64,000 bases of DNA from Mycoplasma sp. Mirounga ES2805-ORL (GCF_017084445.1 NZ_CP070947.1:186001-250000), one strand, 5' to 3'. Counted from the stretch's first letter, positions 44,988-57,455 are shown. Notes: generated from the sequence alone by a model not told the origin. Made by a program: numbers and translations.

Positions 44988-46421
44988 ATGCAATTATTAA
45001 TAGAAAAAAGAAGTAAATTGATCGTAACCCTAGGACCAGCTAGCTCTGATTATGACACTCTTAAGAAAATGGTGCTAGCAGGTGCTACTGCTATTAGAGC
45101 AAACTTTAGCCACGGAAATAGAAAAGAACAACTTAAAAAATTTGACTTAGCAAGAAAAGTTTCAAAAGAGTTTAATGTTCCAATTTCAATTATATTAGAT
45201 ACAAAAGGACCGGAAATTAGAATTGGAAAAATGAGAGATGGAGCCCAAGAAATAAAAAAAGAGGCTATTATAACTTTGATAACAGATCCAAATAAATTCT
45301 CATCATTAGAAGGAACGGATAAAGAAATAGCAGTTTCTTATGATATGAGTAAGGATGTTAAACCTGGAGATCTTATCTTGTTTGATGATGGAAAATTACA
45401 AGCATTAGTTTTAGAAACTAAAAAAAATAATGTGATAATTAAGACCATTAATCAACACAAATTAATAACAAATAAACGTATCAATTTACCAGGAGTCGAT
45501 TTTTCATTGCCATTTCTAAGCGAAAAAGACAAAGATGATATAGCCTTCGGCGTTAAACATGGAATTAATTATGTTGCTGCTTCTTTTGTTAACAGTGCTA
45601 AAAATGTTAGAGAATTAAGAGATTATTTAAATTCAATAGATGGTGAACATGTAAAGATAATTTCAAAAATTGAAAGTGACTTAGGAATAAAAAACATTGA
45701 TGAAATTATTAGAGAAACTGATGCTTTAATGATTGCAAGAGGTGATCTAGGTTTAGAAATTAACTTTTATGATGTTCCAGTTCAAGAAAAATTTATGATC
45801 AGAAAATGTAGAGAAGCTGGTAAACCAGTTATTGTCGCTACACAAATGTTAGACTCAATGGAACATAGTCCAAATCCAACAAGAGCTGAAGTAACAGATG
45901 TTTTTTATGCCACTGAATTAGGCGCTGACTCCACAATGCTTTCAGGAGAAAGTGCAACAGGTTTATTCCCAGTTAAAACTGTTGAAGTTATGTCGCAAAT
46001 TAATAAAAGAGCTGAAAACGAATTTTATAATACCGCTTATTATGATGACCAACTAGAACAAATTAGAAAAAATTCAGATAGAAATTTTGATCATTCGAGG
46101 GTTGCTTATAGAGTTGCGAATAGGGCTAGATATGGTGAATATAGATTTACAATTGTTCTTTCAGATACTGGAAGATTGCTAAGTGAAGTTGCAAAATTTA
46201 GACCCAACACAATTATCATAGGCATCATTAATGATGAAAAATTAATAAACAGTTTTGGGGTTACCTATGGAGTGTGAAACTCAGTTGATAGCAAAAAACT
46301 ATTTAAAAAAATCAAACGCGATTTCAAATATGCTAAGGATGCATTGAAACCATATAATGTTGAAAAAGGAGAAAAATTCCTTATTGTTGAACAAGGAAAT
46401 GTTCTAGAAATGACTGTTTAA
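44988..46421 (+). CDS. pyk: Pyruvate kinase
   Basis: Final ATP-forming step of glycolysis. 477 residues. The active-site motifs are KLIVTLGPASSDYDTLKKM, IRANFSHG, ILDTKGPEIRIG, ISKIESDLGI, MIARGDLGLEI and ATQMLDSMEHSPNPTRAEVT. ATG 44988 is chosen because TGGAGGA lies five bases before it. Its own promoter lies after the terminator at 44857. With ATP synthase this gives the cell's ATP supply from sugars. Confidence 0.97.
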
Positions 46422-46446
46422 CTAGATTAACAATTTAAAGGCTGTA

Positions 46447-47271
46447 ATGAATTTTAGTTTAAAAGTAAAAAATGAAATACTGACAAGAAATAATAATAGA
46501 ATTCAAAACCTTGAATTAATCAAAGGTTTCATTTTTTCTAACGCTATTAAGGAAAATGGATATTATAAATTATCAATTAGAGGTAAAGAAGTTAGAAAAT
46601 TATTCATAAATTGTCTAAAAAAAGAACACATAGAATACAAACTAAATTCAATTTATATTATGATTAAATTTGAAGATATTAATTTAGAAAAAACAATAGA
46701 GCAACCCCCATTCTTCTTTGCTGGTGTATTTGCTGGAGGAGGCAGTGTAAATAAATTAAATACACCTTCATACCATCTAGAATTAACAAGTCATTACTTA
46801 GAATATATTGACTTAATTCAAGAAAAATTAAATAAATACAGTTTTGGTTTTGTTCAAATTAAACACCAAAATAAGTATGTAATTTATATTAAGAAACACG
46901 AGAAAATATCTGATTTTTTAAAAGCTATTTTGACTTTTAATTCCTTATTTAATTTTGAAGAATCAATAATAAAAAGAGATTTTGAAAATAATGTTAATAG
47001 AATAAACAATATTGATCTAAGCAACATTAAAAAAATAATTAATTCAAATTCAAAAATCATTAATAATTTTCAATTTATAAAAGAAAATAATATGCTTGAT
47101 AAATTGAAACCTAAAGAAATTGTTTTTTTTGAGTTATTATCAGAAAATAGTTCAGAAAGTTTAGTTAATCTTGTAGGTATATTAAATGAAAAACACAATA
47201 TCCAAATAACGAAAAGCGGACTTTACCACTGGATTAAGAAATTGGATAAAATAGCAAATAAAATTAAATAA
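46447..47271 (+). CDS. whiA: WhiA-family DNA-binding protein
   Basis: 274 residues. An N-terminal LAGLIDADG-like domain without nuclease activity is shown by SLKVKNEILTR at the start and FFAGVFAGGGSVNKLNTPSYHLEL (about 89-112), the WhiA hallmark. The C-terminal helix-turn-helix part is DKLKPKEIVFFELLSENSSE and GILNEKHNIQITKSGLYHW. WhiA affects cell division and chromosome handling in Gram-positive relatives and represses ribosomal protein genes in one mycoplasma. It follows pyk by 25 bases, with AAAGGCTG before the ATG. Confidence 0.9.
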   Translation: MNFSLKVKNEILTRNNNRIQNLELIKGFIFSNAIKENGYYKLSIRGKEVRKLFINCLKKEHIEYKLNSIYIMIKFEDINLEKTIEQPPFFFAGVFAGGGSVNKLNTPSYHLELTSHYLEYIDLIQEKLNKYSFGFVQIKHQNKYVIYIKKHEKISDFLKAILTFNSLFNFEESIIKRDFENNVNRINNIDLSNIKKIINSNSKIINNFQFIKENNMLDKLKPKEIVFFELLSENSSESLVNLVGILNEKHNIQITKSGLYHWIKKLDKIANKIK

Positions 47272-47414
47272 TTTTAATGCTTTATAATAATCTATTCCTA
47301 TACTTGGAATATTTTTGCTTATTACATTGCGCATTTCATAAAAGAAAAAAATAAAAAACCGTCTTCGATTTACCATTTAGTATAATTTTATTATTTAAAT
47401 CATTAATGAGATTT

Positions 47415-49040
47415 ATGATAAGAAAAAATTAATTAATTTTTTGACTAAATTGTGTTTGATTAGTTGTTTTGCCTTTAGCAGCTGTTAGTTGTAATATGTT
47501 TGGAAATGATGGCGAACATCCAAATACTAATCCTAATGTCTCTGAACCTAATCCATTGCCTAAAGATGGGACAAAACCAGATACAAATCATGAAAACAAA
47601 GATGGATATGTTTATTTTAAATCTACAAATCAAAAATATTTAAAAACTAATAATAACTATTACTTTAAAGAATTGAAATATAGACCACAAGTTGTTAAAA
47701 ATGATGATTATTTAAATGGGGAATGAAAGAGATTTAGACCTAGAGTTTATTTAAATGAAAATGATTATTATATGACAAAATCTGAACTTCAACAACATAA
47801 AAATATGGATATACTAGATGAAAGATTTACTAGTGATTTAAATAGTGCCACAAGAATTTGAAACCTTATTAGGAATTTTAGTTATATGAGTATCAATAAT
47901 TCAGGTGTTGAAAATAGAGGGCATATTGAGTGTTATGGCAATAATCCGATAGAGGTTCATAAAAAATTTTGAATGAGATTGAAGAGTATTTAAATGTTAC
48001 ATCAGCAACCGCAACTTTATCAGATAGTCAATACAATAAGGATAACTGGGACGACCATTTAGTTTATTTTGGCAAAACTAGTTGACTCGATTCAGGGAGG
48101 TCTTTTTTTGAAAAAAACTTTTTAGAGGAGCTTGAAAGTAAAGAAGGATTATATAAATACTTACTTAGTAATTGATATAAATATATGAGAACTAGTTAGA
48201 AGAGAATCGGAACCAGTTCTAGTGAGGGAAAGTTTGGAAGTTGATTTGTGTTGCCATTTAGTATTGGAACAAATAGTTTTATAAAAAATAAGTTCCCTGG
48301 ATATCATTATGATATGTATGCAGGTGAAATTATTGTAAATAGCAATGAAAAAGTTAAGACAATTACGGAAGTCAACGGAAGATTACAATATAATAATTAT
48401 CATTTTTTATCAAATTCATTTTATATTAGTTTAAGAATTGGACTTAATGAAATGCAAAATAAGGCTATTTATAAAAACCTTATTAAGTGATATAAAAACT
48501 TTATGAATGTAAATTATGATAAGGAATTTAATAAACGAAGTTTGATACCTGAAAGTAAAAAGATTGATTTGAAGGTAAAAGCGATAATCTTTTGAAGTTA
48601 ATTTTTTAAAAAAATCAATGCTTCTTCCAGAATTTGAAGCTACATAAATTAAAAATACTACGATAGCTGAGTTATATCCTAATTACACTAATAATGATTT
48701 TGAGTATACATGAAAATAAGCTTATGATTTTCTTTATGAAGCATTAGTTCCTGTGTATGTGGCTAATGGGTGGTATATAAATGGATTAGATTATTTTGAC
48801 AACAAGGTTAATAGACCAGAGTTACATGATTCATATATATATATATATGAATATGTAATTAATTATTTAAATGTAGTGTTTAAAGATAAGCTTAAAGATA
48901 AGTATGAAGTAATAATAAAAAGAAAGCTTAGTGATTATAACGACAAACAATATGAGTATAGATTCTTAGGATTTATTAAGAATTGAAATGATCAATTAGG
49001 ACCGAATATGGACGAGAGTCTTATTGATAATAAGCTTTAA
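47415..49040 (+). pseudogene. Decayed lipoprotein gene
   Basis: Remains of a lipoprotein of about 530 residues. The signal peptide is split over two frames: ATG 47415 stops at TAA 47430, the next frame reads LINFLTKLCLISCF, and the third part continues LPLAAVSCNMFG, where C is the lipid-attachment Cys. The mature part runs in frame to about 47990, then shifts frame (FGKTSWLDSGRSFFEKNFLE), meets a TAG at 48198, shifts again (LPFSIGTNSFIKNKFPGYHY), and has further stops at about 48592, 48645 and 48718 before the last open part ending at 49040. I do not recognise the family. An (AT) run at 48836-48849 lies inside it. Confidence 0.75.
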
Positions 49041-49213
49041 TTGATAATTAAAATATAAAAAACTATGAATTGCACATTTATAGATAAAAAAGACTTTTTA
49101 TAAAATTTAAAATATTGAAAATGAGAATGTCTCATTGTCAATACTTTTTGATATCTTTTAATATTAATAAAATAATTTGCTTAAAATAAATTGTTAATAT
49201 ATATAATTCTAAT

Positions 49214-50173
49214 ATGTACATAATTTGTGGCGATGAAGAATATTTTATCAATCAAGAGATTAATAAAATTATTAAGGATAATAAAGAAAAAAAACTAGAA
49301 AATTTTTATTGTGAAGAAAATGATTTAACTAATTTATTAACTCTAATAGATTCAACACCTTTATTTCAAGAAAAAAAACTATTAATTATTTATGATTTAC
49401 CTTTTTTAGAAAAAACAATAGCTAAAAAAGATCTAAAAATTGCACAATTTATTATTGAAGCAATTAAAAAAAATACAGCCGATATATTTATATTTGTTAA
49501 TTCAAAATTACCCTCAAAAGACAAGATTCCAGCAAATATTTTTACAGACTTTTGTCTATCAAATACAACTAATCAAACTATATTTTTAACAACTAAAAAA
49601 CTTGAAAATAAGAATTTATATGATGCTATTGAGTCTATAACAAAAAAGAACGGTGGTCAAATTGAATATTCAGCAATAATTGAACTTACCTTAAAATTGT
49701 CCAACAATCTAACAATAATAGAAAATGAAATAATAAAACTATTATCAAATAGTAAAAAAATAACAAAAGAAATGATTATTGAAAATGTTGAAGAAGTTCT
49801 TGTTAAAGATGCCTTTGGATTTGTTAATTCATTTGAAACAAACGATTTTTATTTAATTTGAAAACAATACAAAAGAAAATTAAATGAAGGTGTCGAAATA
49901 ACAAATTTAATTGGACAAATTTCACAATCTTTCATTTTAGCTAATCAAATATATAGCTTTTTGACAGTTGATAAAGATTTAAAAAACTTCGCTTCTGAAT
50001 ATAAAGTTAATCAATATAGAGCAAAGAAAATTCAAAACTTAATTTATAAACTAGGTATTAAAAAGATACAAAGCATGATAATTCGCCTTGCAAATCTTGA
50101 TAAAGAAATTAAAGATGGTTTAATTGATGCTCAATTAGGATTTGAAAAATTTTTAATTAATTTTTTTATTTAA
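49214..50173 (+). CDS. holA: DNA polymerase III subunit delta
   Basis: Clamp-loader subunit that opens the sliding clamp. 319 residues: MYIICGDEEYFINQEINKII is the usual start (a degenerate P-loop region), followed by FYCEENDLTNLLTLIDSTPL and FQEKKLLIIYDL; the C-terminal collar domain has NLIGQISQSFILANQIYSFL and YRAKKIQNLIYKLG. One TGA Trp near 49858. It stands alone between the lipoprotein pseudogene and rnpB on the other strand. Confidence 0.9.
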
Positions 50174-50183
50174 AAATAAATAT

Positions 50184-50204
50184 AAAAAAAGCAGCCGAAG
50201 CTGC
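50184..50204 (-). terminator. Terminator of rnpB
   Basis: GCAGC and GCTGC form a 5-bp stem with a stable TTCG loop on the minus strand (50191-50204), followed by seven Ts. Confidence 0.85.
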
Positions 50205-50488
50205 TGCATCTATAAGCCACGTTTTGTACCTTTTCAGGCGCCAACAATTTATCTAATCACTTAGTGATTTTTTTCATAAATTCAATTCTTATAGAAAAAT
50301 TCCCCTACCAAAATTTGGGTTTCTAGCTCATGGAGTTTACCGCGTTTCACAATTCTCGTCTCTGTGGCACTTGTCGTCTAAGCCTAGATTTATTGGATCT
50401 AGCATGAACACTACAACCATCGCAGGTTGTGCTAGCGTGGACTTTCCTCTACTTTTAAAATAAAAGCAGCTGTTGGCCAATGCTTCTC
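50191..50488 (-). ncRNA. rnpB: RNase P RNA, compact form
   Basis: Catalytic RNA that trims the 5' end of tRNA precursors. On the minus strand the conserved GAGGAAAGTCC (50449-50439) and the ACAGAGA-type conserved region V (around 50370-50360) are present, together with GGTAAACTCCATG. The region from the probable start (50488, seven bases after a TAAAAT box) to the terminator is about 298 nucleotides, shorter than the 370-400 of many bacteria and near the smallest mycoplasma RNase P RNAs. Mature ends are estimates. Confidence 0.93.
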
Positions 50489-50548
50489 AATTTTACTATT
50501 ATTGTTTAAATTCACAATAAAAGAATTTTAATTAAAAAAATATTGACT

Positions 50549-52345
50549 TTATTTTTTGTCAATATTTGTTTTTAATATATTTAGGAAAGCTTCTTGAGGA
50601 ACTTCAACCCTGCCTAACTTTTTCATTTTTTTCTTACCTGCTTTTTGTTTATCTAGTAGTTTTTTATATCTGCTCAAATCAGAAGCATGTAATTTGGAAG
50701 TAACATCTTTTCTATAAGCTTTAATTGTTTCACGAGCAATAATCTTAGCACCTATTGTTGCTTGAATTGGAACCTCAAAATTTTGTCTCGGTATTTCTTG
50801 TTTTAATCTTTCTGTTAAATCTCTCGCTCTAGAATAAGCATAATCTTTGTGAGTTATTATTGAAAAAGCATCTACTTTTTCACCATTAAGTAAAATATCA
50901 ACTTTGACTAAATCACTTGTTTTATAGCCTATTACATCGTATTCAAATGAGGCGTAACCTTTTGTTGCACTTTTTAGTCTATCAAAAAAATCTAAAACTA
51001 TTTCGGCTAAAGGCATCTCATATATCAATCTAGATCTTCTATCATCTATATATTCTAAATCAACATATGTTCCTCTTTTTGATTGACATAATTCCATAAT
51101 ATTACCAATGTATTCAGTAGGTAGAATTATTGAAGCTTTAATATAAGGCTCTTCAATATAATCTATTAAACCGCGATCAGGAAGCAATGATGGATTAGAT
51201 ACTTTTTCTACTTCACCATTAGTCTTATAGACGTTATATTCAACACTTGGACTTGTAGCAATAATACCAATTCTATATTCTCGATTAAGTCTTTCTTGTA
51301 AAATTTCCATGTGCAACATACCTAAAAAACCAACACGGAATCCAAACCCTAGGGCTTTAGATGTTTCTTGTTCTCAAGATATTGAACTATCACTTAAGGC
51401 TATTTTTTCTAAACTTTCTTTTAGTTCCATATAGTCTTTTGTATCTATTGGGTAAAAACCGGTAAAAACAACAGGTTGTTTTTTCTTATAACCTGGTAGT
51501 GGCTCTAACGCTGGATTATCAATTAATGTAATTGTATCTCCAACATTAATACCTTCAGCAGTTCTTATTGCAGCTGCTATTCAGCCAACTTCGCCAGCTT
51601 CAAGATATTCTTTTTTAAATTCTTTAGGATTTTTAACACCCAATTCAGTAACGTGAAATTCCTTATTGTTTGACATTAATTTAAATTCATCGCCAATTCT
51701 TATAAAACCTTCAAATATTCTGACCAAAAGAATAACACCTCTATATTCATCAAAATATGAATCAAAAATCAATGCTTTTAATGGTTTTTTATCATCAGCA
51801 TTACTAGGAGCGGGAATGTATTTTTCAATAGCGTCTAAAACTTGTTCACAATTTAAACCTGTTTTAGCAGAAATTGCGATTGCATTATCAGTTGGAATCC
51901 CAATAACACTTTCTATCTCTTTTTTAGACCTTTCAACATCAGCGGAAGGTAAGTCTATTTTGTTTATAATAGGAATAATTGTTAAATTATTTTCTAATGC
52001 TAAATAAACATTAGCTAAAGTTTGACTTTCAATACCTTGAGTTGCATCTACTAAAAGCAATGCACCTTCACTAGCAGCTAATGAACGAGATACTTCATAA
52101 GTAAAATCCACATGACCCGGTGTGTCAATTAGGTGAAAAATATAATCTTTATATTTAATTTGAACAGCATTCAATTTAATTGTTATGCCTCTCTCGCGCT
52201 CTAAATCCATCGTGTCTAATAACTGATTATCCATATCATGTTGGCTAACTGTACCAGTTAGTTCTAAAATACGGTCAGCAAGCGTACTTTTTCCATGATC
52301 AATATGAGCTATTATCGAAAAATTTCTTATCTTATTTTTATCCAT
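50549..52345 (-). CDS. lepA: Elongation factor 4 (LepA)
   Basis: 598-residue ribosomal GTPase that acts on stalled or misplaced translocation and in initiation. G1 [15 protein letters not shown]2 ERERGITI, G3 DTPGHVDF, G4 NKIDLPSAD; the LepA-specific C-terminal domain shows [40 protein letters not shown] and [20 protein letters not shown]-type sequence. I choose ATG 52345 over GTG 52351 because AAAGGTG stands just before it. Upstream gene on the other strand is the kinase at 52512. Confidence 0.97.
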
Positions 52346-52511
52346 TTTCACCTTTTTCTTAATTATTTTACCTTTAAAAAGGGTAAATAATTATTATTTA
52401 ATTTTAAATTAAAAGTTTCATATTACATCAAACAAAATAAATATGAATATACATTTAAATTTAAAAATTATTATATTAAAATTAAGAATGTATTTTCAAA
52501 TGGAGGTTTAT

Positions 52512-53231
52512 ATGAAAACACAAATAAAAACAGGACTAACTAACACTTCGTTTCGTGAAGATGATAAATTTATTCAAGACCAAATTTTTACAGGATTCAA
52601 CCATAACATTGATTATAAATTGTTAAAAAAATTTTCTTTTGTGCCAAAACTAATTAGCAATAAAAATAATCAATTAATCTGAGAATTTATTGAAGGAAAC
52701 CAACCAACAAAAAGTGATGAAAATCTAGAAATAATAGCTAAACATTTAGTAGAACTACATAATTCAAATCTTAGCTTTCCAAATTCAAATCATAGAGATA
52801 GAGTTAATGAATATTTAAGAATAATTAATGAAAAAAAATTAAATGATGAATTTATAAAAAATACTATGATTTACATAAATAAAGTTTTAGATTTAATGAA
52901 AAATACAGTACCTTTACATAACGACTTGTGATTAAGAAATATGGTTAAAAACAACAATGGACAAATATTTATTGTTGATTGAGAATATGCAACAATGGGA
53001 AATAAACATTTTGATTTAGCATATTTTATAGAAAGTGCTGAACTAAATAGTGAAGAAGAAACAGTATTTTTAAAAAACTATAATGATTATGACTATAACG
53101 AAATTCAAAAGATGAAAGTTTTAGTGAACTTTTTAGTTGTAACATGAGGATTAGCTCAAAAAACAATACCTTTTGATGTAACGCCATATAAAAATAAAGC
53201 AAATAAACTTATTAGTACAATAAACTGATAA
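52512..53231 (+). CDS. Choline-kinase-like (APH family) phosphotransferase
   Basis: 239 residues. The catalytic loop LHNDLWLRNM (His136, Asp138) and metal-binding IVDWEYATMGNKHFDLAY are the hallmarks of the choline/aminoglycoside kinase fold. It resembles the second half of the double kinase at 1455-2870 over the last 90 residues (for example HFDLAYF versus YFDLAYI and EEE motifs), so the two genes are paralogues. GGAGG stands five bases before ATG 52512. Substrate unknown; LicA-type choline kinase or a thiamine/ethanolamine kinase are possible. Confidence 0.82.
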
Positions 53232-53323
53232 ATCTTTTATTTTATAAATTTACATTTATTCACTAACCAATAATATATAATATTGTTAGATTATATATAT
53301 TAAATTCTTAAGGAGAATACTAC

Positions 53324-53953
53324 ATGAATACTAAAAAAATTAAAAGAATTAAATACTCTGGTTTGATTTCAATATCATTAATTTCCACATTTTTTATACT
53401 ATCAAACATACTTACTATTTTTATTCTTAAAAAACCTAATCTTTTTGAAAAATTACCTGAATTTTTTATTAAATTAATCTCAGCTTACGCAGCATTTACA
53501 ACAGATTTTTTCTATCATTTATTTAAAGGCGGTTTTTCAGACTATAAAGATATTTTTAATAATGGTGATATGGCCGAAAAAGCAATATTTATTTCAGCAG
53601 CAGTCTCATTGGCTTTCCACTTACTATTTTCTCTAATTTTCTTAATAATAATAATTATAGTAATGATTAAATCATTTATTAAACACAAATTTGTAACAGG
53701 TTCATTACTTCTAATTTCATTTTTAGTTTGAATATCTAGTTTTGCATTGTTGCACTTTGGTACTCTATTTAAAATAGAATCTTTAAAATTATTTGATTGA
53801 TATATACCTCTTGTCTTATGACTATCTCTAATTCTTGCATTTGTATCAGGAATAATTGGAGCCGTTTCTGAATTAGCAAGAATCAAAAAAGAAAAGAAAA
53901 GATTATATGAATCAACATATGAATTAGACAATGATCAATATGGTTTTCAATAA
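53324..53953 (+). CDS. Four-helix membrane protein of unknown function
   Basis: 209 residues with about four hydrophobic segments (near 14-36, 85-112, 120-145 and 155-180) and a charged C-terminal tail (ARIKKEKKRLYE). AAGGAGAA precedes the start. No recognised family. Single gene with its own terminator. Confidence 0.75.
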
Positions 53954-53977
53954 AAAAATGCTCCGGCATTTTTTTTA
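53952..53977. terminator. Bidirectional terminator
   Basis: AAAAAATGC pairs with GCATTTTTT around TCCG. T-runs on both strands; it ends the membrane protein gene (plus) and can end the phosphatase gene (minus). Confidence 0.85.
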
Positions 53978-54006
53978 ATACATACATATATATAATCAAA
54001 ATATAA

Positions 54007-54834
54007 TTAACGCTTAATTAATGAAAGAATTTTATTAGCTATTGTGTTAGACGTGTTGTAACCTATAACTTCATCCGCTGCTTCTTTTGCTTCGGCAGAA
54101 GCATTAGCCATTGCAAAGCCAAAGTTAGCTTTTTGCAGCATTTCAACATCATTTCCTGAATCTCCAAAACTAATAATTTTATAATCTTCGAGTTTTAAAA
54201 TGCTTAATAAAGATTGAATACCAGTTCACTTAGTATAACCAAAAGGGTTTATATCAGTATATCTTCCATTAGTTAATGTTACACTATACTTATTATTGTA
54301 AAGATTAGCGAAAAAATTAGTATGGCATTGGGCTTCATTTTTTGAGCTACGTAATGCTACTTGAATTCATGTTTTATTTGGATCTAAAGCTTCATTTTTA
54401 AATTCTTCATCATCCAAAAGATTAATTGAACTCATGTCCATAACTTCTTCATCTTTCATTCAATCGGGACTTTGTTTATTTTTCATTCAATCAATAGAAC
54501 CTGTGATTGAATCCATTCTCATAATTAAATTATGTTTGAGAGCATATGGAAAAACATCATAAAAAATATCTTTATCTACTTGACCTAGAATAATTGTTTT
54601 CTTCTTTTTAACATCGTAAATAATTGTTCCATTGGAACAGATAAAATAATCAATTCCTTTAACCAAATCTAAAATAGGCAATGCTCTAGCTAATGCTCTA
54701 CCTGTGGCAACAACATTTATATACCCTTGATTATTAACTTTTTCTAGAGCATTAATTGTCTCTGAATTCATTTCATTGCCATTAAACATTAATGTCCCAT
54801 CCAGATCATATGCAAATATTAGTTTTTCATTCAT
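54007..54834 (-). CDS. Cof-type HAD phosphatase
   Basis: 275-residue HAD-superfamily phosphatase with a type II cap. Motif I FAYDLDGTL (about 7-15), motif II ATGRAL, motif III Lys in the middle of the cap-to-core return, and motif IV ISFGDSGNDVEMLQKA. Such enzymes dephosphorylate sugar phosphates, flavin or pyridoxal phosphate; the substrate is not visible. Start ATG 54834 has AGGAGTAAAAC upstream. Several Trp codons are TGA. Confidence 0.92.
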
Positions 54835-54930
54835 ATGTTTTACTCCTAACTAATTAATTTTATAAGTATAAAAAATTATATAAATTTTTAATTTCGCTTG
54901 ATAGATATTTTAGTTTAAATACTAAAATAT

Positions 54931-54955
54931 GAAAAAATATAGCCAATGGCTATAT
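54931..54955 (-). terminator. Terminator of the frameshifted lipoprotein gene
   Basis: AATATAGCC pairs with GGCTATATT around AAT, with a T-run on the minus strand. Confidence 0.85.
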
Positions 54956-54973
54956 TATATGAATTATTTCAGA

Positions 54974-57270
54974 TTAAGCTTGTTTGAAGCCTTCAATAAG
55001 ATTTCATGTTGTTCATGCTTCTTTTGAATCTTCAACAACTTTTAATTGTAGTTTTAATGTTCCATTTTTAGAATTTTTACTTATATTAACTGCTATAACT
55101 TTTTGATTTTGCGATAAACCAGTTACTACTAGTTTTGTTAAATCAAAATTATCTTTATTTTTGTAAATATCTTCAGCTTTTATTTCTTCTTTGCCGGTGA
55201 AATCAGCAACTATTTCCTTATTAGCAATTTTTTTGTCCAAATTAAATTTCAAAACATAGTTATCAAACTCTTTTTCACCTGTTTTGCTCTCATCAATTAT
55301 TATTCTCTTTGAAGCACACTTTGCTTTATCAACTGTATTTGCATTAAAATCTTGAAGAACAACTAATGTAACTTTTACTGATAATCTATTATCAGTTTCT
55401 AATTTAGGTTTAGAAAACACGTAAACAATTTGTTCATCTGTTATGTACTTATTATTTGCAAAAAAGTATAAATTTGTTTTATTTTTCAATTTTTCATCAT
55501 CAAAGTTAAAAGTTTGAATTAAAGGCTTTGTTGGCAATTCATCTTTTCATGTTTTAAGTAGTTCTTCATCTCAACAATAAAGATGGTCTATTTTTTTAAT
55601 GGCTTTATTTAGTTGAGGAGCTAGATAGTTAGCTTCTTGGTTATCTTCATCAGTATCTACAAAATTTTCTAATGATAAATCAGGTTCAAAATCTTCATTA
55701 TTTAAGGTTGCGGACGGTGCAAATATATCAGAAATAGGTTGTTGACCTTTCTTTATTTTCATTTCGTTTAATTTTTCAATACCTAATTTATCGAAAGTTA
55801 TTTCTAGATCTTTTTTGACAACAGGACTTTCTACTCAATCAACAAACTTAGCTTCAACTGTAACAAAATATTTTTCGCCAACTTTTTTAACGCTTAAAAA
55901 GTTATAGATTAATGAATTGTCTTTCGAATCTAATCAAAATGATTTATTTGTTAATTTACCATTGTTCAATTTTTGAATATAAGTTTTGTCTTTACTAAAG
56001 AATGGTCTAATTGTTGCATTATCTTCTAAATTATCACTTATATATTTTTTTGATTTTGTTCATCCATTGAGTGTGGATTAACGCCTTTTACATAGTCGCT
56101 ATCTGCAGTAACTTCTTTTTCAAAGAAAATATCACTATTACTTTTTGCAACAAGTTTAACGGTTGCTTTTATTGTGAAATTATCAATAACAACATTTGAA
56201 ATTTCAGGTAAATATTGTTTATTATCGAAATCAAAAACGGCGAAATTTGGTTTATTATCAAAGTTAAGAACTGTTTTTTTAGTTATTAAATTTTGATAAG
56301 CTTTCTCATCAATTATTTTTAATTTTAATGTTGAAAATTGTTTTTCAATTTCCTTTACTGCTTTTGCTTCATTATCTAAAATTGCTTGTGTTTTCTTAAA
56401 TCCTTTTATTGTATATTGTTGATTTTTAATTGACATAACATCTTCACCTTTTAGTTTTAGCTTAAAGATAATGGTTATGTCATAATAATCAACTTCTTCA
56501 TTTTTAACAGCTTTATATTCAACTAATTCGTATCCGTCAGGAATTGTTTTTACAATAAGATCTATATTAGCGTCGCTTAATAATGTATCTTTTTTATTAG
56601 GATAGTCAAATGAAACTAATTTTTCATTCTTAGCTAATTCTTCTAATTTTTTTGTATATTCGCTTGTCTTAGCTTTACCTAAATTAACATCAACTACTTT
56701 ATTTGATAATTTATTATCATTTACCTTATAAATACCAGCCTTAAAGGTAAAAATTATATTATTGTCTTCATTTATTTTTCAGTCAATTTTGCCACTTAAT
56801 TTTACTGACCCATCACTTGATGTGTATGTAGGTTTAATTGCACTGGTTGGTTGTCAATATTTTGGAAAATTAACGCCCTCAAATTCAATTAAATATTCCT
56901 TATTAGTGCTTTTTCAATCAGGGTGTTTTCCATTTTCAACAGCAAGCAATTTGTGTTGTGTAAAGTCATAATAAAAATCTTTATTTTCATTTATCGCTAA
57001 ATAGAATTGCGATTCTTTGCCTTTAACAATAGACATTGATGACTTTAACTCTTCTGCAAAATCATCTAATTTTTGTTCAACTGTCTTCTTTGTAATGTTT
57101 GTGCCTGACTCATTTTCACCAGGTTTTGGTTGAGGTTTAGGATCTTCTTTTTTGTTTTCATCCTTCTTTTCTTCTTTTTTAGTTTCGTTTCCACAGCTAA
57201 TTGCTACAGCAGGAAATATACCAATTGAAAATATATTTCCTAACATTAAAAATTTTTTAATTTTTTTCAT
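54974..57270 (-). pseudogene. Large lipoprotein with one frameshift
   Basis: Signal peptide and lipobox IFPAVAISC (Cys26), then a Lys/Pro/Glu linker and repeated beta-rich domains of about 170-200 residues, which look like the lipoprotein-associated type-17 domains of mycoplasmas (tentative). The first part (57270 down) reads open to TAA at 56038 with an odd end PHSMDEQNQKNI. Shifting frame near 56073-56080 gives TLNGWTKSKKYISDNLEDN, which continues open for 360 residues to TAA 54974. One missing base in AATCCACACTC explains this. No homopolymer lies there, so strand slippage is an unlikely cause. It may be a true null mutation or a sequence error; full protein would have about 765 residues. 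Confidence 0.8.
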
Positions 57271-57427
57271 ATTTATTTCATGGTTTTACCCATATCCTCT
57301 TTTCTTTTTTCTATTAATAATTACATTAAAAATATAATGCAATCAAAAATTGATAGTAATAAATTAATATTTTTTTAAAAAATATGAAAAAGTAAATCAC
57401 ATTATTTTCATAATTCGTTTAAAAGGC

Positions 57428-57455
57428 ATAAAAAAAGCTCTTTATTATGAGCTAA
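57428..57455 (-). terminator. Terminator of the small lipoprotein gene
   Basis: AGCTC pairs with GAGCT, and on the minus strand seven Ts follow. 40 bases after the stop of the 172-residue lipoprotein. Confidence 0.7.

Noticed and set aside
48834-48852. (AT)n run as a phase-variation tract
   Set aside because: It lies inside a gene already dead from several mutations, so it cannot act as a switch.
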